DNA from: Exophiala sp. HKRS030
Taxonomy: Eukaryota > Ascomycota > Eurotiomycetes > Chaetothyriales > Herpotrichiellaceae
Assembly (NCBI GenBank): GCA_023897205.1
Contig: JAHWDD010000001.1
Location: 4,464,001-4,528,000 of the forward strand
Reading direction: 5' to 3'
Length of the DNA: 64,000 bases
Shown here: positions 40,453 to 52,230 of the stretch, in pieces
Position numbering within the stretch: position 1 is the stretch's first letter
How the letters are laid out: every line of letters starts with the position of its first letter
Notes under the pieces: generated by a model
The model's input: the letters and a program-made list of their open reading frames with translations, nothing else
Told to the model about the DNA's origin: nothing
The model's database searches: none
Made by a program: the position numbers and the translations under genes

Positions 40453-43400
40453 TTTGTTTCCCCCCCTCTGCTTTCGAGACTCGTGGCCCAAAATATCTCA
40501 AGGTACCTTCTCGTCTCAGTATCCCTCGCAGATGTTCTATACCTTCATGCTCGTCTTCAACACCTCGAGCCAGGGATGAAATTTATCAGATCATGGTGTC
40601 CGATGTCAAAGGCCCTCACGAAATGGTTCAATGGAGATGCCCACCTTATCAATGGTGAGTTTTCGATACCTGTGACGGCTATGACCAAACACCTTCCTGA
40701 TCAGAGCAGATCTTCCACTGATCAGTATAACCCTTGTATATGCATCAAGCTCGGCACCGGAATCTGACCGGATAACGGCGGAGAGAATATTGTAATTTCT
40801 TTAGGCGTTGTGATAAATCGTGGATGGGTATCCATACCTGGTAGGAAATGGTGGTTGATGTTGGAGCTACCGCAGCCTTGGCCGGATAAACCTTGAGCCG
40901 TTCCGACACCATTTCGTCTCAAAACTTCCTCCGTGGACTTGCTGTTCCATGCTCCTTGACGGTCATGATGGCCGCATCGGTTGCGACGCATTGTGCGCCT
41001 ATGTCCGTGAGCTGATGATCAAGGGAAAATCGACAAGGTCCTCGTAGGTCCTTCAACCACCCCCCAGAATTCGTCGACAGAGTGCTATTAGAGCTGGATC
41101 CCGGCAGCATCTCCAATATCCCTTCACGTCTTATTGCTCCTGCTGGCTCTTATTTGCTTTGGATTCGTTCAACCGCTTTTCCGAGATCTCAATGAATCCA
41201 TCTCGGGCCATGCGTCGAATACCTCTGCTCTTAGGCGTCTCCAGAGGCTGATGAGTTGTCCGAGGTTGCATTGATGGAGATATCTCGACCTCTAGAAGCT
41301 TACTCGCAGCCTTGAACCTCAAGGTCTCACCGGCCGTCAACACTTTCCCGCTCCTGGGTCTCTCAATGTCAAGTTGACGTTGTAACGGAAATTCCCACCG
41401 TCGAAATACTGGCCTTGATCTCCCTTCGCCTTTGTTGAAAATTGTGTGGGACAGACAAGCATGATCTTCACGGACCCGGATGGGTGTGAATCAGGTAAGC
41501 TCGCCAACAAGGAAGCTATGGCTTCGACTCGACGAGGCTGCGATATATGTGGGGCTTCACATTCACTGCCTTGAAAAAATGAGTGGTTATATATTGGAAT
41601 AGTGAAATTATGTCCTCAATGGCGAGTCTGGCGTGACCTCTCAAGCCCCTCCTATCAAAGCTACTGTTCGGTAGAACCCGTTTAGCGGAGGCGAATTCGA
41701 AGTCACGTACTGAAACGGACCAGACTCCTGGTGAAGTGAGTGCTCGCAAACTCACAAAGTAACTCTGGATGAAGGAAACCGCCATTCGCAAAAAAAAACC
41801 GAGTCCAATGATAGCATCTTCTGAAAGAATCTCTGCTTAGGCCTTCTGTTTTCGCTTCCTCCCAACCTCTGGCACTAACCACCCAGGGCTTGGGAAGAAA
41901 GAGTTTTTTTGTCATTTTTCCGAACGGATATGATGTTCAAATCCCATCGTGGTCGATTTCTTTCTGTTTCTTGCCTTTCGGCATGGTATGCGTTACCAGC
42001 AGAAGCGGGCGGTCAGCCGGAGTGAAGTCATTTCGGCAAAGTATCAGACTCTGACCACTTCAAGCAGGATAAAGCAGTGGTGCGTGGACCGAGAACAGCA
42101 TTCCTCCCACAACCACATAAAAAGGATATCCATTTCATACGCTCGGTTCTCTTCAGTCATCCTCGGACCCTCTTCAAACCTCGCCGTTTCTTGTCAAGAT
42201 GGAGACCTTCTCCGAAAGCACGTTGCGAGTAACGAGTCAAAGCTGAGCAAACCTCAACGAAAGCAGCGTAGGGAGATTTGCTACATTGGAATTCCACTTG
42301 TTTCGAAGGCCCGACAGTCAGCGTGATGGCTACACAAGCGGAGACAACACTCGTCGATGCCACATTGAATAAAGAAACATAGAAGATGTTGTTGGAGTTT
42401 GACACTGTTTGATTTTTCTCTATGCAGTCTCCTCAAGGTAGATTGCTGTCCACTCCGACGTCGGGCTGACTTATGGGACTGAGGACTGCCTACTTGGAAG
42501 TGAAGACGGTGGTGCAGAAAGCCTGCGTTCGTCCAAATGAATTGAGAATACGCTATGGTAGTTGTACGAAGAATCTCGAGAGATATTCATCCTAGTTCGC
42601 CCCCAACGTGGTGTGTCTCGTAGCAAAAGAAGCCCCAGCAGCCACTTTAGCCACGGGGGTAACATTGAGCGGTGAAGGAGATTTGATGCATCTGGTGATA
42701 CTTTGACGTCGGAAGCTTCCTTCTAGTGTCTTTGCGGGCCGGTGAGAAACGACAACCTTGTTTCAACAGCTGTATAGTAGTTGTCGCAAGGGTTTTTTCT
42801 GTCGGGAAGTAGATGTGACATGATCAAGTCTCTGGTGGTTTGAAGGTACGTTGGATACCTACAGTGCGTACGGATACGGAGTACTCTAGACTGCCGTGGC
42901 TGTGACGCCACTAAGTACTTGCTCCCTACGGAGTAAGTGCCTGTTGAATATGAGGGGGGCCCTTGCGTTTCACACGGGTCGGATTTGGGCCCCTATTTCC
43001 TCTTTACAATATCCCTTGGGCGAGAGGTTGAGCCTGATAGTAGGGTATGGAGTAATAGGGGCAGATAACTCTTTTCTATTTCGCCCATATACCGGGTTCT
43101 TCCTTGCTCTACCAATGCAAAGAGGCGTCACACTCCTGCGTACCCCTGTCGTTCAATGAACACAACGCGTGCCTGGGGAGCACAAAAAGAGGTGATGCAA
43201 CCAGGCTGGTGGGTTCAAATGTCCCAGGCTCGTCAGGCCTATTACTGGGTTATGTTCAGCCACTATTTAAGCCCTTTGCAACCGTGTCTCTCGGTCGGAA
43301 TTCAAGGGCCGAGATATTCCTCTGTCTTGTTGTCTCGTCCTCTCCAGTCGGTCCCTCGTCGCCTATAAACCACCAAACACGGACGGGACACTGTACGAGA

Positions 43401-44220
43401 TCGAACTGCGAATCCGAAGCCGCTCCCCTCTCAATCATCCACTTCTCACATCCACCTCAGATCGTTATATCCAGCAGTCGTGTGTACACATGTCTAGGGT
43501 CACCGCTAACCCTGTCGCCGGCAACGCTTCTCTTCATTTGCAGCCAGACCGGTCGTGCAACGGAGAGCCCTCAGCGCCCCCCTCGACCGTTGTCTTCGGC
43601 AGCATCTTTAACATGGTCGCTTCTTCATCAGCCCCCGTCCCTTTCCCTGCCAGACGGTACAAATCCTCGTGCCAGCGGGTGAAGACGACGCCATGGCGGG
43701 GTAGTCCAGACCATCCGTTGCGTTCGCAATCATGTGTTCGCCCATCCGTCGTCTTCATTCGGCATACCAGGCTCTTCCCATGCATCAGCCCCATTCCGTG
43801 TCGTTTTCTTCCCACTCACTAATGCACACCGGGCTCATTCTTGCCTTACTTAATGGGCCTGACAAGTCATCTCTCTAACCACATGCCCATCTGAATCGCT
43901 TCTTGAGCGCTGGCCTATGATGCATTGGTCTCGGCAGCAGCATTGAAGAAACTGCCGCAATTGGCATCTTCCTTGGGTGGTTCTCACTGCTACAGCATCT
44001 CGTTTTCCCGACCCGTTTCTGCCTCTCTCTGGTCCATCGAATCGAGGTCCCACCTTGTCTCTTCCAAGCATGCTCATTCGGCCTTGTGCTGCGTCCTCTT
44101 CCAGTTCACTAGCCAGGCTGTGTTGTGACCGAGGCCCGTGGCAAGCTGGACCTTCGCCATTGATAGCCTTACCTGCGATCGCTACCGAAATCCCACGCAA
44201 CCTGATATTAATTCAACGCC
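40453..44220. other. 3.8-kb gene-poor region
   Basis: The longest stretch without a confident gene. It contains two TACGGAGTA copies (42875, 42927) and a possible broken minus-strand gene (41131-41615). A frame at 43534-43815 on the minus strand looks somewhat protein-like but has no recognised domain. The last 700 bp are pyrimidine-rich and likely serve the gene at 44221. No transposon remains or RNA gene recognised. Confidence 0.45.
41131..41615 (-). pseudogene. possible frame-broken gene relic
   Basis: Two overlapping minus-strand frames each look protein-like but only over adjacent parts. From 41615 to about 41345 one frame gives segments such as RRVEAIASLLASLPDSH and DGGNFRYNVNLTLRDPGAG, then hits a stop at 41339-41337. 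From about 41350 to 41131 the other frame continues as GKVLTAGETLRFKAASKLLE and ends in a Lys/Gln-rich tail. A one-base shift near 41340-41352 would connect them. No ATG start is found for the first part. Product not recognised. It could be a decayed gene, a gene with missed introns, or chance. Confidence 0.25.
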
Positions 44221-45302
44221 ATGTCCAAACAGTCCTCCAACAAAAAGCAGAAACGGGGCGAACCGTCAGACTCTGACACCGACGATGATCTGCAGCCGAT
44301 CCATTTCTTTGTCCCGGGGGAGAATATCAACGCCGCAGTGTTGGTGGATTACATCACACAATATGTCGACCGGACTGCGAGGATCACTTCAGCCCATCAC
44401 CCAACGGTGAGAAGCCCACCGGGCGATGGCTAAGATTGCACTAACAACCTTCAGGATAAGTCGCGAACCGGGTTCAGCGTCCTCGCGAAGAAAACCCTCA
44501 ATGCTGTGAGCGCCCCGAGTCGAAGAATCCATCCCATCTCGGGCTCGAACTGATCCCCTCCTTTAGGTTAGCCTCCGCGATATCATCAACGATTCGAAAG
44601 ATTGGGATACAGAGTCACAAAGCAGTATGATTGATGTGTAATGGGTGTGAATTGTCATGTTGACGGTGACCAGAAAAGTTTCGGAAGGACCCGTATCGAT
44701 ATGCGGACTCAGACACTGCACGGCGGCGTGCCCATCAGGGCGCATCGAAAGGCGGCACAGCTCGACCAGCACCGCGGCGAGAGTCAACGGCAGACTCGGA
44801 GACGTCCAGACGAGATAAGATGGCCAGTCCTACGATGGGCAATGTTCCTGCACAGTACCAGTATCAAGGCTCGCAGACTCCAAATCCAGCAGGATATTAT
44901 AAGGCTCCTCCAAGGCCAGATTATGGTTCGGGTAACTATACCATCTACAATACAGTGAATGCCACTTCTTACAGCGCCAACATACCTGCGAACCCCGCTT
45001 CATACTCGACGAGTCAATACCAGGGTGGTTATGCACCGCCACAGAAACCATACTCGGATCTTCCTCCACCTTCATACGAGCAGGCCGCTCCAAGAGGGCC
45101 ACCTCGACCCCAGACCCCAGGTCAGCCCGACCCAGACACATTCGATAGAGAAGAGAAACCAAGGAGGGGACACGCTGGGGACGCTCCTGCCTCTCGTCAG
45201 GGCTCAGTCGTAGCGGGAGATGACCCGGCTCGTTCATACAATCCTCAAAGCCGTAGGCAGCCACCTTACGATGAGACAACGCGCAGATCTAGCCATCGAT
45301 AG
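44221..45302 (+). CDS. RfeG-like putative transcription factor
   Basis: Four exons: 44221-44406, 44455-44505, 44567-44624, 44674-45302; 307 residues, phases consistent. Donors are GTGAGA, GTGAGC and GTATGA; acceptors TTCAG, TTTAG and ACCAG. The N-terminal part HFFVPGENINAAVLVDYITQYV, followed by a short GFSVLAKKTLNAVSLRDIINDSKDWD block and a YR-containing RKDPYRYADSD segment, resembles the arrangement in Aspergillus RfeG-type proteins (FVPGEGI...VI..DI..YL, then a helix with D-S-x-x-W-D). The C-terminal 170 residues are Pro/Tyr/Gln-rich and disordered. RfeG was isolated as a possible promoter-binding protein; its molecular role is not established. The assignment is from pattern memory. Confidence 0.6.
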
Positions 45303-46990
45303 CCGGTGTGGAGTAGATCATACCAGAATTTGATGGATGCAAACCAAGGTTGCAAGCATGATGAAAAGATGGCAATAGAAACTTGCTGGTGACATGTCCG
45401 ATCACACCAACTTCGTCCATCGCAAGGCCCGGTTGTCTGCCGATCGATTTTTTTTTCTTGAAAGCGGTAGTACAACTCAATCAAAGTTCCGACTTGCGTT
45501 CATGACTGTCAACTTGATGGATGCGCATCTAGGCGGTGCGGAGAAGTATTTGTGTTTTGAAGTCGTGTGTGTACCTCTTTGTGTCTTGGGTGTGCATTGT
45601 CAAAGGAGTCGCTCGCTTGTTCTTTGGCATCGGATATGATGTGATATATCTTGGAGCACGGCTATTGGCATGGAGGTGATTGATGGCGGTTCATGCTTCT
45701 CGAAAATGGTACACTTGACCCCAGCATAGATCGTGAGATACTCGATAGCGTCAAGGGGAATGCAAAATTGCATTTCTCGGCTGATGAAACAAATTGATAC
45801 TTGCCCATGTCCTGACCCTTGCTGTTCCACCTGGTCAACAGCACTTTTTACAGCATCCTGATTGTTGTGGTACGGAAGAAGTCACCAGGAGCCATCGGCT
45901 GGCGGGAAGGTGCAGATGAGCAGATCTGTGCTCATACAATGATCAAGCCATTATTGCAAAGCGCGCGCATCAGCTGTTTCAAAAACCGTACCTTATTGCT
46001 TACCTGCGGCCGTCCACTTTGCCCTTTGTCCGAGTCACTTTGCATGCTGTCGGAATTGCTTTTTCGGCGCCAGTTGCATGGCAAAACTTCTCTCCAGTGT
46101 CTTGCATGCACGTACCATTGTGTCAGGAAGGCATCGGTCCCATCATCGACAACCACACCCTCATCGTTGATTACTAACGACAACATCAACCACTCCCAGC
46201 ACCCCTCCAAACGCATACTGTCATATCCGTTGCAACGGTTCGGCCTCGCTCTGAAACGGGGGCAAGTCGTCCTTTGCTTTCTCCGCCTATGGGAATCTCT
46301 TCCTGTATGGCCGAGCTCTCCCTACCTAATCCTTTTAGATCGAGCGATCGGTCCCGGGCGGGATGCAGATTGACGCTGGGAATTCAAAAAAAACAACAAC
46401 AGGATTATACGTCGGATCCCTGGACAGATGACGTGCGGTGGCTATATAAACAAGGCCTGGTGCCCCCAAGGTCCCGTTGGAAATTTTGTCAAGATTTGCC
46501 CCCATCTTCCACATTGTACTTTCTATCTAGCAACGGCTTCACCCGAAGCAGGATTGTTGGGGCACCTTTGATGCCCGCAATCTTACTGCCAGGCATAGGC
46601 GTTTGACAATCCACGCCACCGCCTATACACCCCTGCCTGATTGGCTCATAAGGGACTTTGCATATGCAGCAAGCTAATAAACCGGCCCCGTAGCGTCGAG
46701 AGATGCATGTCTCACGAAGGCCACGACACAACCTCAGACGAGCCACCGACGACTAACTACAGGCCACACCAACATCCCACACCCCTCTTCAACCGAGGGG
46801 TTTCTCCCTCGTGACGGGCCGCATTTGCAAGGCAAACATTCTCGCCCTGTCATACCGTGTCCACCTATTCGGACAAGGCGGAAATCCTCTCGGTGCATTG
46901 CTTCAAAGGCCAAACGATTCTCGGCAGTTTAATTCCAACCTCACTTTAGGAAGGGATGATCGTTGAGCAGAGCACAATAGAGTCGAGTCA
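45303..46990. promoter_or_regulatory. 1.7-kb intergenic region
   Basis: Between two plus-strand genes. Contains short A/T tracts and open frames up to 184 codons with no recognisable content; likely 3' flank plus promoter and leader of the Clr5-domain gene. Confidence 0.4.
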
Positions 46991-49309
46991 ATGGCCGTGA
47001 GCCTGGGGAACGCTCGTGGATGGATCGTCAACGACAATGTTGCTCAAACTCCTGCTCCGGCTACCGCTGCTACCACTACTCAACTTGAAGCACGCGAAGG
47101 CCCCGCTCCTAACCAGTGGCAAGCGGTGAAGGAGGAGATCCGGGTTCTGTACGAAAAGAAGCCCTTGAGAGATGTCAAGAGGATCTTGGAGCAACGGCAT
47201 GGATTTCGCGCGACGTAAGTACCATGCAAGCTCCCGGCGCTGCACCTATTCCTTCCCCGGCCCTGATCTCCCTCTCTCGACTTTGAACGAGTATCACTGA
47301 CCCAAGTCAACAGGGAGCGTATGTATAAAGCTCGTCTTGCACAGTGGGGGTTCAGCAAAAACTACTCCGACAAGGACTATCAAATATGTGCAGTATTACA
47401 CCACGCTCGACAGAAGCACGGTAAACGAAGAACAGCCTTCATGATACATGGCCATAAAAGGTCGGTAAAGGACTTGCACAAGTACATCAAGGGTCGCAAG
47501 ATGTCTGAAGATGCCTTTCTAGCCACTGCACTCAAGAATGTCAATCTCGATAGTCGTGCCGATCACGAACAAGCTCAGTATGCCCATGTGCGCGCCTACA
47601 CTCCGCCTCCCGGCGGATCCAATACTCCAAAGGCAGAAGTTGAAGGCGATGAATCGATATCTTCACCGACGCACCTTCAGTCCTATGGTGCTGGCAAACA
47701 TTCGTCTTCCCGACGAGACCCTTTGTCGAGATCAGGCTCTGGGTCTTTCTCTATGCGTCGAGATTCGCAACCTCAGAGGCAGGCAACATCGCCGGGATCA
47801 TCATTACTTTTCCCAACATCTTCGACACAGCTGACGCCGCCCATGCGACATCCTCAGGTCCCATTGTTCTCACCGAGTAGGAATGGTTCCTCAGTCACAT
47901 GGCCCTCCCCTTCCAATCTCCATCTTTCGACCTCACCACTAGAGGGATCTTTTACTTCAGCTGTACCCTCTCATCGATCTGGCCAGCGTCCTCAACTCGG
48001 CAGCCATGATGATCACAGCAACCAAGGTGGCTCGGTCCACAGCAGCCCTTGCCAATGGCTGGGTAGAGAGGTGGAATACATGGCTCTGCAGGTGACCGAA
48101 GCACCGTCGCTAAAATCTCTCTGCGGGCACGACGATATTCATTCTTGGCGTCTGTTGAGTGACAGCTCGTCCGAAGCTGGAGAGTACGAACATGTTTGTT
48201 GGAGATGCTACGAACCTAGTCGAACACATTTTGTCAGTTTGCCGAATCTCGAGCTGCCTCAGCAGTCACGTAGCATTTTGAACGAGAATGTCACAGGCGG
48301 CGACAGCACGATCTCCGTCCCAGCGTCTTCTCGTGATCATCAGCATTCTTGGAGATGGGTTGCTCGTTGTTTTGCGGCATGTATTTATCTCAGCAGAGGT
48401 GACAAAGATCTCTCAGAGCGGAGTCTAGCAGACGCCAATATCGAATTCGAGCAAATGTTGGTTCCAGTTCAGGATCCCAAGGTGGTGCTCGCCTTGAATC
48501 AGACGCTCCAGATCCTTCATATGCACGACCAAGGCGAAATTACTCGAGAGATTATGAGGTCGGCGAACAACGTGGCAACACGTGTACTGGGACCCGATGA
48601 TCCGTTGACCGTTATCACACGCTGGATGGTATATGTAGCAGACTTGCAGATGCGTGATCGAGAAATCACGAGTTCGACGTTGCATGAGATCTACGGACAT
48701 TACCTGCGGCTCCACGGCGCGGAGGATCCGAGATGTATCGCTGCACTGTACTGTTACGGGTTCATGCTTAACGTCGAACGGAAGCTAGAACAAGCGGAGC
48801 AGGTGTTAATGAGCGCCTATACCATCTCGTGCGCGAACCTCGGCCCAAGACATCTACAGAGCTTGTCCGCTCTGACAAATATGGCCAGGTGTCTAGAACG
48901 CCAGGGCAAATTGGACCAAGCGATCGCGATGGTAGAACGAGTCATCGATGACTCACGAGATACGTTGGGCGAAAGTCACCCTCGACGGCTTGAGACGATG
49001 CGCATCTTAGGAACCTTCCTCGAAAGGCGTGGAGATTTAGCCCAAACAGAGTACCTCTACTGGAAAGTCCTGGAGGGCCGAATCAAGATGCTGGGCGTGA
49101 ATCACATGTTCACACTGGGGATGAAGGAAGATCTAGTGGAGCTGCTGAAGAAATTGGGCAAGTGGGGGGAGGATCCGAATGGGCAGAGTGAGGCTCAGAT
49201 ACGGATCCATGATTTGTTCGAATGGAACCCGTGGGAGATACCAGAAGATACTGGAGGGAGCGATGGGGATCTGAGCGATGGTGTGGGAAGTGACCACGAT
49301 GCATTCTAA
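46991..49309 (+). CDS. Clr5-domain protein with TPR-like repeats
   Basis: Two exons: 46991-47214 and 47314-49309, 99-nt intron (donor GTAAGT, acceptor AACAG), 739 residues. The intron interrupts the Clr5 domain. Joined, it reads QWQAVKEEIRVLYEKKPLRDV, ILEQRHGFRAT then ERMYKARLAQWGFSKNY at about 43-90, the canonical W..K..I..LY...L..V...M...GF.A....YK.R...WG pattern. A Ser/Pro-rich middle follows. Residues about 390-690 are helical repeats of the TPR kind (NMARCLERQGKLDQAIAMVERV, LGTFLERRGDLAQTEYLYWKV). Clr5 is named after the fission-yeast silencing factor; filamentous fungi have many Clr5-TPR proteins of unknown function. Probably nuclear. Confidence 0.85.
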
Positions 49310-50374
49310 GAGTTCTTTATTCTGCATGTTCGGGGCTGGAAACCAACGGAAGAAGAAAAGTCAGTGGAGATGAAAGGGTTTGGCAGGATTTGCCGCAACA
49401 AGACACTATATGGCTGCACAACTGCAATGGCAAGGTCGGTACTTTTCCGAGTCCGAGTTGCCCTGGGGCCTATTGAAATTAGGTGAAGAAATGAACTGAA
49501 GATGCGTTGATCTGCAGAGAGAGGCATGACAAGGCTGTGGTTTGTGGGGGGGTGGTTGATCAGTGGAGTAACTTGTCTGCTCTGGCACTCGAAATCACTT
49601 AGTATGAGAACAGAGGTCAAGAAGGTCACCGTCACAGCATAAGACAGGGAACGAGGGCGTGGGAGGTATATTGATTGCAAGACATTGACATTTGACCAAT
49701 ACCCATGACAGAGAAGCATAATAGTAGAGAGACTATTTAGTTGGGTACCTACCGGGGGAAGTTGTATCATTGTCATCTCTGGAGTCATGTACTTGGATTC
49801 ATGTTACGAACGACTTGGGAATTATGATGCTGACAGCGTAAACCGACGAATAGTACGGTTGTGGTAGACGAAGTGGACGGGTACATGTCATAAAGCTCGC
49901 GACGAAAAAAGGACTGTGCATACGGATACTGGGTTACAATCATCCGTACCCGCGTGCATTAGGTTGGTAGGCAAATGGTAATTACACCGCACCCTACGCC
50001 CGATTCCGTCAAGACTACCTTGGGTAAGTTAGATATGGTCTCGGTACTTGTGCCTTGAGGTACGGAGGTAGATACACTACCTGGAGGTACCTGACAAAGC
50101 GCATGGGTACGGAGTTACTACTACGTACAGGATGACCAAAAAGGGCAAGACAAGTAAATACTTAATGGCTGACAGGTTATCCCCGACACAAAGCTGATTC
50201 TATTCCACGAGCGTATGAGATTCCGTACTCTTCTAGGTTACCTAGGTGCCCAAGTAGTCTTTCTGTAACGCCTTTGCGTGGACCATTGGCTTCAATGACA
50301 TGCCCGGGCTCACAAAAGGATCGTTCGCGTCATGAGACCAAGACGCACCGCATCGCATCGCAACGTCAAGAGGT
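49310..50374. other. intergenic, convergent 3' ends
   Basis: 1,065 bp between convergent genes. Near 50050-50120 there are TACGGAG fragments (one mismatch from the recurrent 9-mer). Nothing else recognised. Confidence 0.4.
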
Positions 50375-51355
50375 TTATTGATTCTCAAACTTCAAGCCAC
50401 TCTCCAGTCTCTTTGCACCGTAGATGCCGGCAATGTCGCCCTTGGCACCTTGTGTGTCTTTGACCACCTTCAGGTAGGAATCGGCCAGTTCCACATCCTT
50501 CATGCGACAACCGGCACTCTCGGCCAAAGCCATGGCATGCCTGGCGTCCTTCCGGGCGAGGTCGACGGCAAACAACGGCTCGTCGCGCTGGTAGTAGTCC
50601 CCGGACTTCAACCTGTTGGAGTAGGCCGTGTACGGTCCGGGAAACATGACCTCGATGAGCTTGTGCAATTCCTCGACCCCGAGGCCCGTCTTCTCGGCCA
50701 GGACGTGACCTTCGGAGAGGGCGGTGATCATGTTGGCGACAAAGGTGTTGCCGATGATCTTGAGGAGGGTCGCCTTGCGTGGCTCCTGGCCAGAAAAGTC
50801 GATGTTCTCTCTCCCCATGACGCCCTTGCAGTACGGCTTGACTCGGTCCACGGCCTCCACCTTGCCGGCAAGCACACAGACCAGTTGCCCGGCGTCCGCC
50901 ATGGCCGGGGCGCCAAAGACGGGGCACGCGACGAAGCTGGCGCCCCTTGCCTCGATCATGTCCGCCTGTTTGCTCGTGGCTTCCGGGTGAACCGTGCTAC
51001 AGTCGACGAGGATCTTGCCTGCCACGTCGTTTTGGAGGACGGTGTCGACCATGTCCAGCACGGAAGAGTCATCCCCCAGGCAGTAGAAGATGATGTCCGC
51101 CTTGGAGACGATGTCCGGTATGGATTCTGACACGGTCGAGTTGCCGATTTTCTGGGAGAGATCGTGGGCTCGCTGGACGGTGCGGTTGTAGATGATCAGA
51201 GGATGCGACAGGTTGCCCTTCTCGACGAGGTTCTTGCACATGCCCTGGGACCTCACCATCAGCACGTATGAACGACGTCGTCAATCGACCAACACAAAAA
51301 AAAAACTCACCCTGCCCATGTTGCCCAGGCCGAGCCACGCCAGTTGAGGTGCCAT
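50375..51355 (-). CDS. 3-hydroxyisobutyrate dehydrogenase-like NAD(P)-binding enzyme
   Basis: Two exons: 51355-51311 and 51244-50375, 66-nt intron (donor GTGAGT, acceptor TCCCAG), 304 residues. The first exon supplies the start of the Rossmann fold, MAPQLAWLGLGNMGR, and the second continues GMCKNLVEKG. The beta-hydroxyacid dehydrogenase signature is complete: DCSTVHPEATSKQADM, then VACPVFGAPAMADAGQL (substrate loop) and ATLLKIIGNTFVANMITALSEG with the catalytic Lys. Members reduce or oxidise short beta-hydroxyacids such as 3-hydroxyisobutyrate (valine breakdown), tartronate semialdehyde or succinic semialdehyde. No mitochondrial leader is obvious, so it is more likely a cytosolic paralogue than the valine-pathway enzyme itself. 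Confidence 0.9.
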
Positions 51356-52183
51356 TGTGAGTTCTGGGGTTTGTTTGGTTTGATATCACGCCAGTCTGTA
51401 GGATATGAGAGATCCGATGTAATTTTTTTTCCCTCGTGATTTCTTTACCGTGCTTCAGGTCTTTTAAGTGGAAACTCGGGCATGGGGTTGTACTCGCATA
51501 GTAGCCCTGTACACATCGAAAGAAAGCGTCGCAGCGCGTTTGCAAACCGGCCGGTCATGATTGCGATTATGACGTGGGGCTTTGCATTTACCGGACGGCC
51601 CCCCCACGTTAAAAAGAAGCAGCGAGTGTGTAACACCCGGAGTGAGTGCCGTTTGCTCACTTATGGATTTGGACTCGACTCATCGGCTACATTGCGGCTC
51701 TGGTTGTGTCACGGTTGCACGATATTGTAGCAGAGACATGCTGTTGGAATGACCGGTGAAGACCCAGAGCAGAATGAAAATGTTCAGCAAGGACCGAGCG
51801 GCGATAGATAGGATGAACCACGTTGTTTACCTTTTCCAGTTCAAGGGCGCAGGTGGCCGGCCCTACGAGAGTGAGTACGGTGAAGCGGGTAGTCGTTCAT
51901 CATCCCTACTACGGAGTACAGACTCTCAGAGCAGAGATGCACTCGGGCAAATTATTTGTGGCAGGCGGTGACTTCGACTGAATCCGCAATGATTCATACG
52001 GCAATATTTCGTATCTGCTTTTCCCCCTCTAGCAATGTATGAAACTGAATCTTTGCAAGGGCCTCACCACAAAGAGTCACTTCATGGCAACGACGTAGTA
52101 CATGATCTATTGTCGCCTGGCTCCTCTTTCTGGCCCCTCTAACCCTCGCATCGTGCCCTCTGACAGCTTCTGCACCATGAAAT
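51356..52183. promoter_or_regulatory. divergent promoter region with TACGGAGTA
   Basis: 828 bp between the dehydrogenase and acetylglutamate synthase genes. It contains TACGGAGTA at 51910-51918 and, at its right end, the start of an upstream ORF. Confidence 0.45.
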
Positions 52184-52230
52184 ATGAGCCAGACCGCCTT
52201 CGCCTCATCTGCAGCTTTTCTGCGGAATAA
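52177..52230 (+). promoter_or_regulatory. overlapping upstream ORF at the acetylglutamate synthase start
   Basis: An ATG in a strong context (CACCATGA) begins 7 nt before the main ATG in another frame and encodes 17 residues before a TAA inside the main gene. If the transcript includes it, scanning ribosomes would meet it first. It is not related to the arginine attenuator peptide, which precedes a different gene. Confidence 0.5.

Noticed and set aside
41925..41950. T-loop-like sequence GTTCAAATCCCATC suggesting a tRNA
   Set aside because: The stem pairs only 4 bp with a 9-nt loop, and no anticodon or acceptor stem is found upstream.
43534..43815. Minus-strand frame of 93 codons in the gene-poor region
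   Set aside because: Starts at GTG, has no recognised domain, and the opposite strand is equally open.
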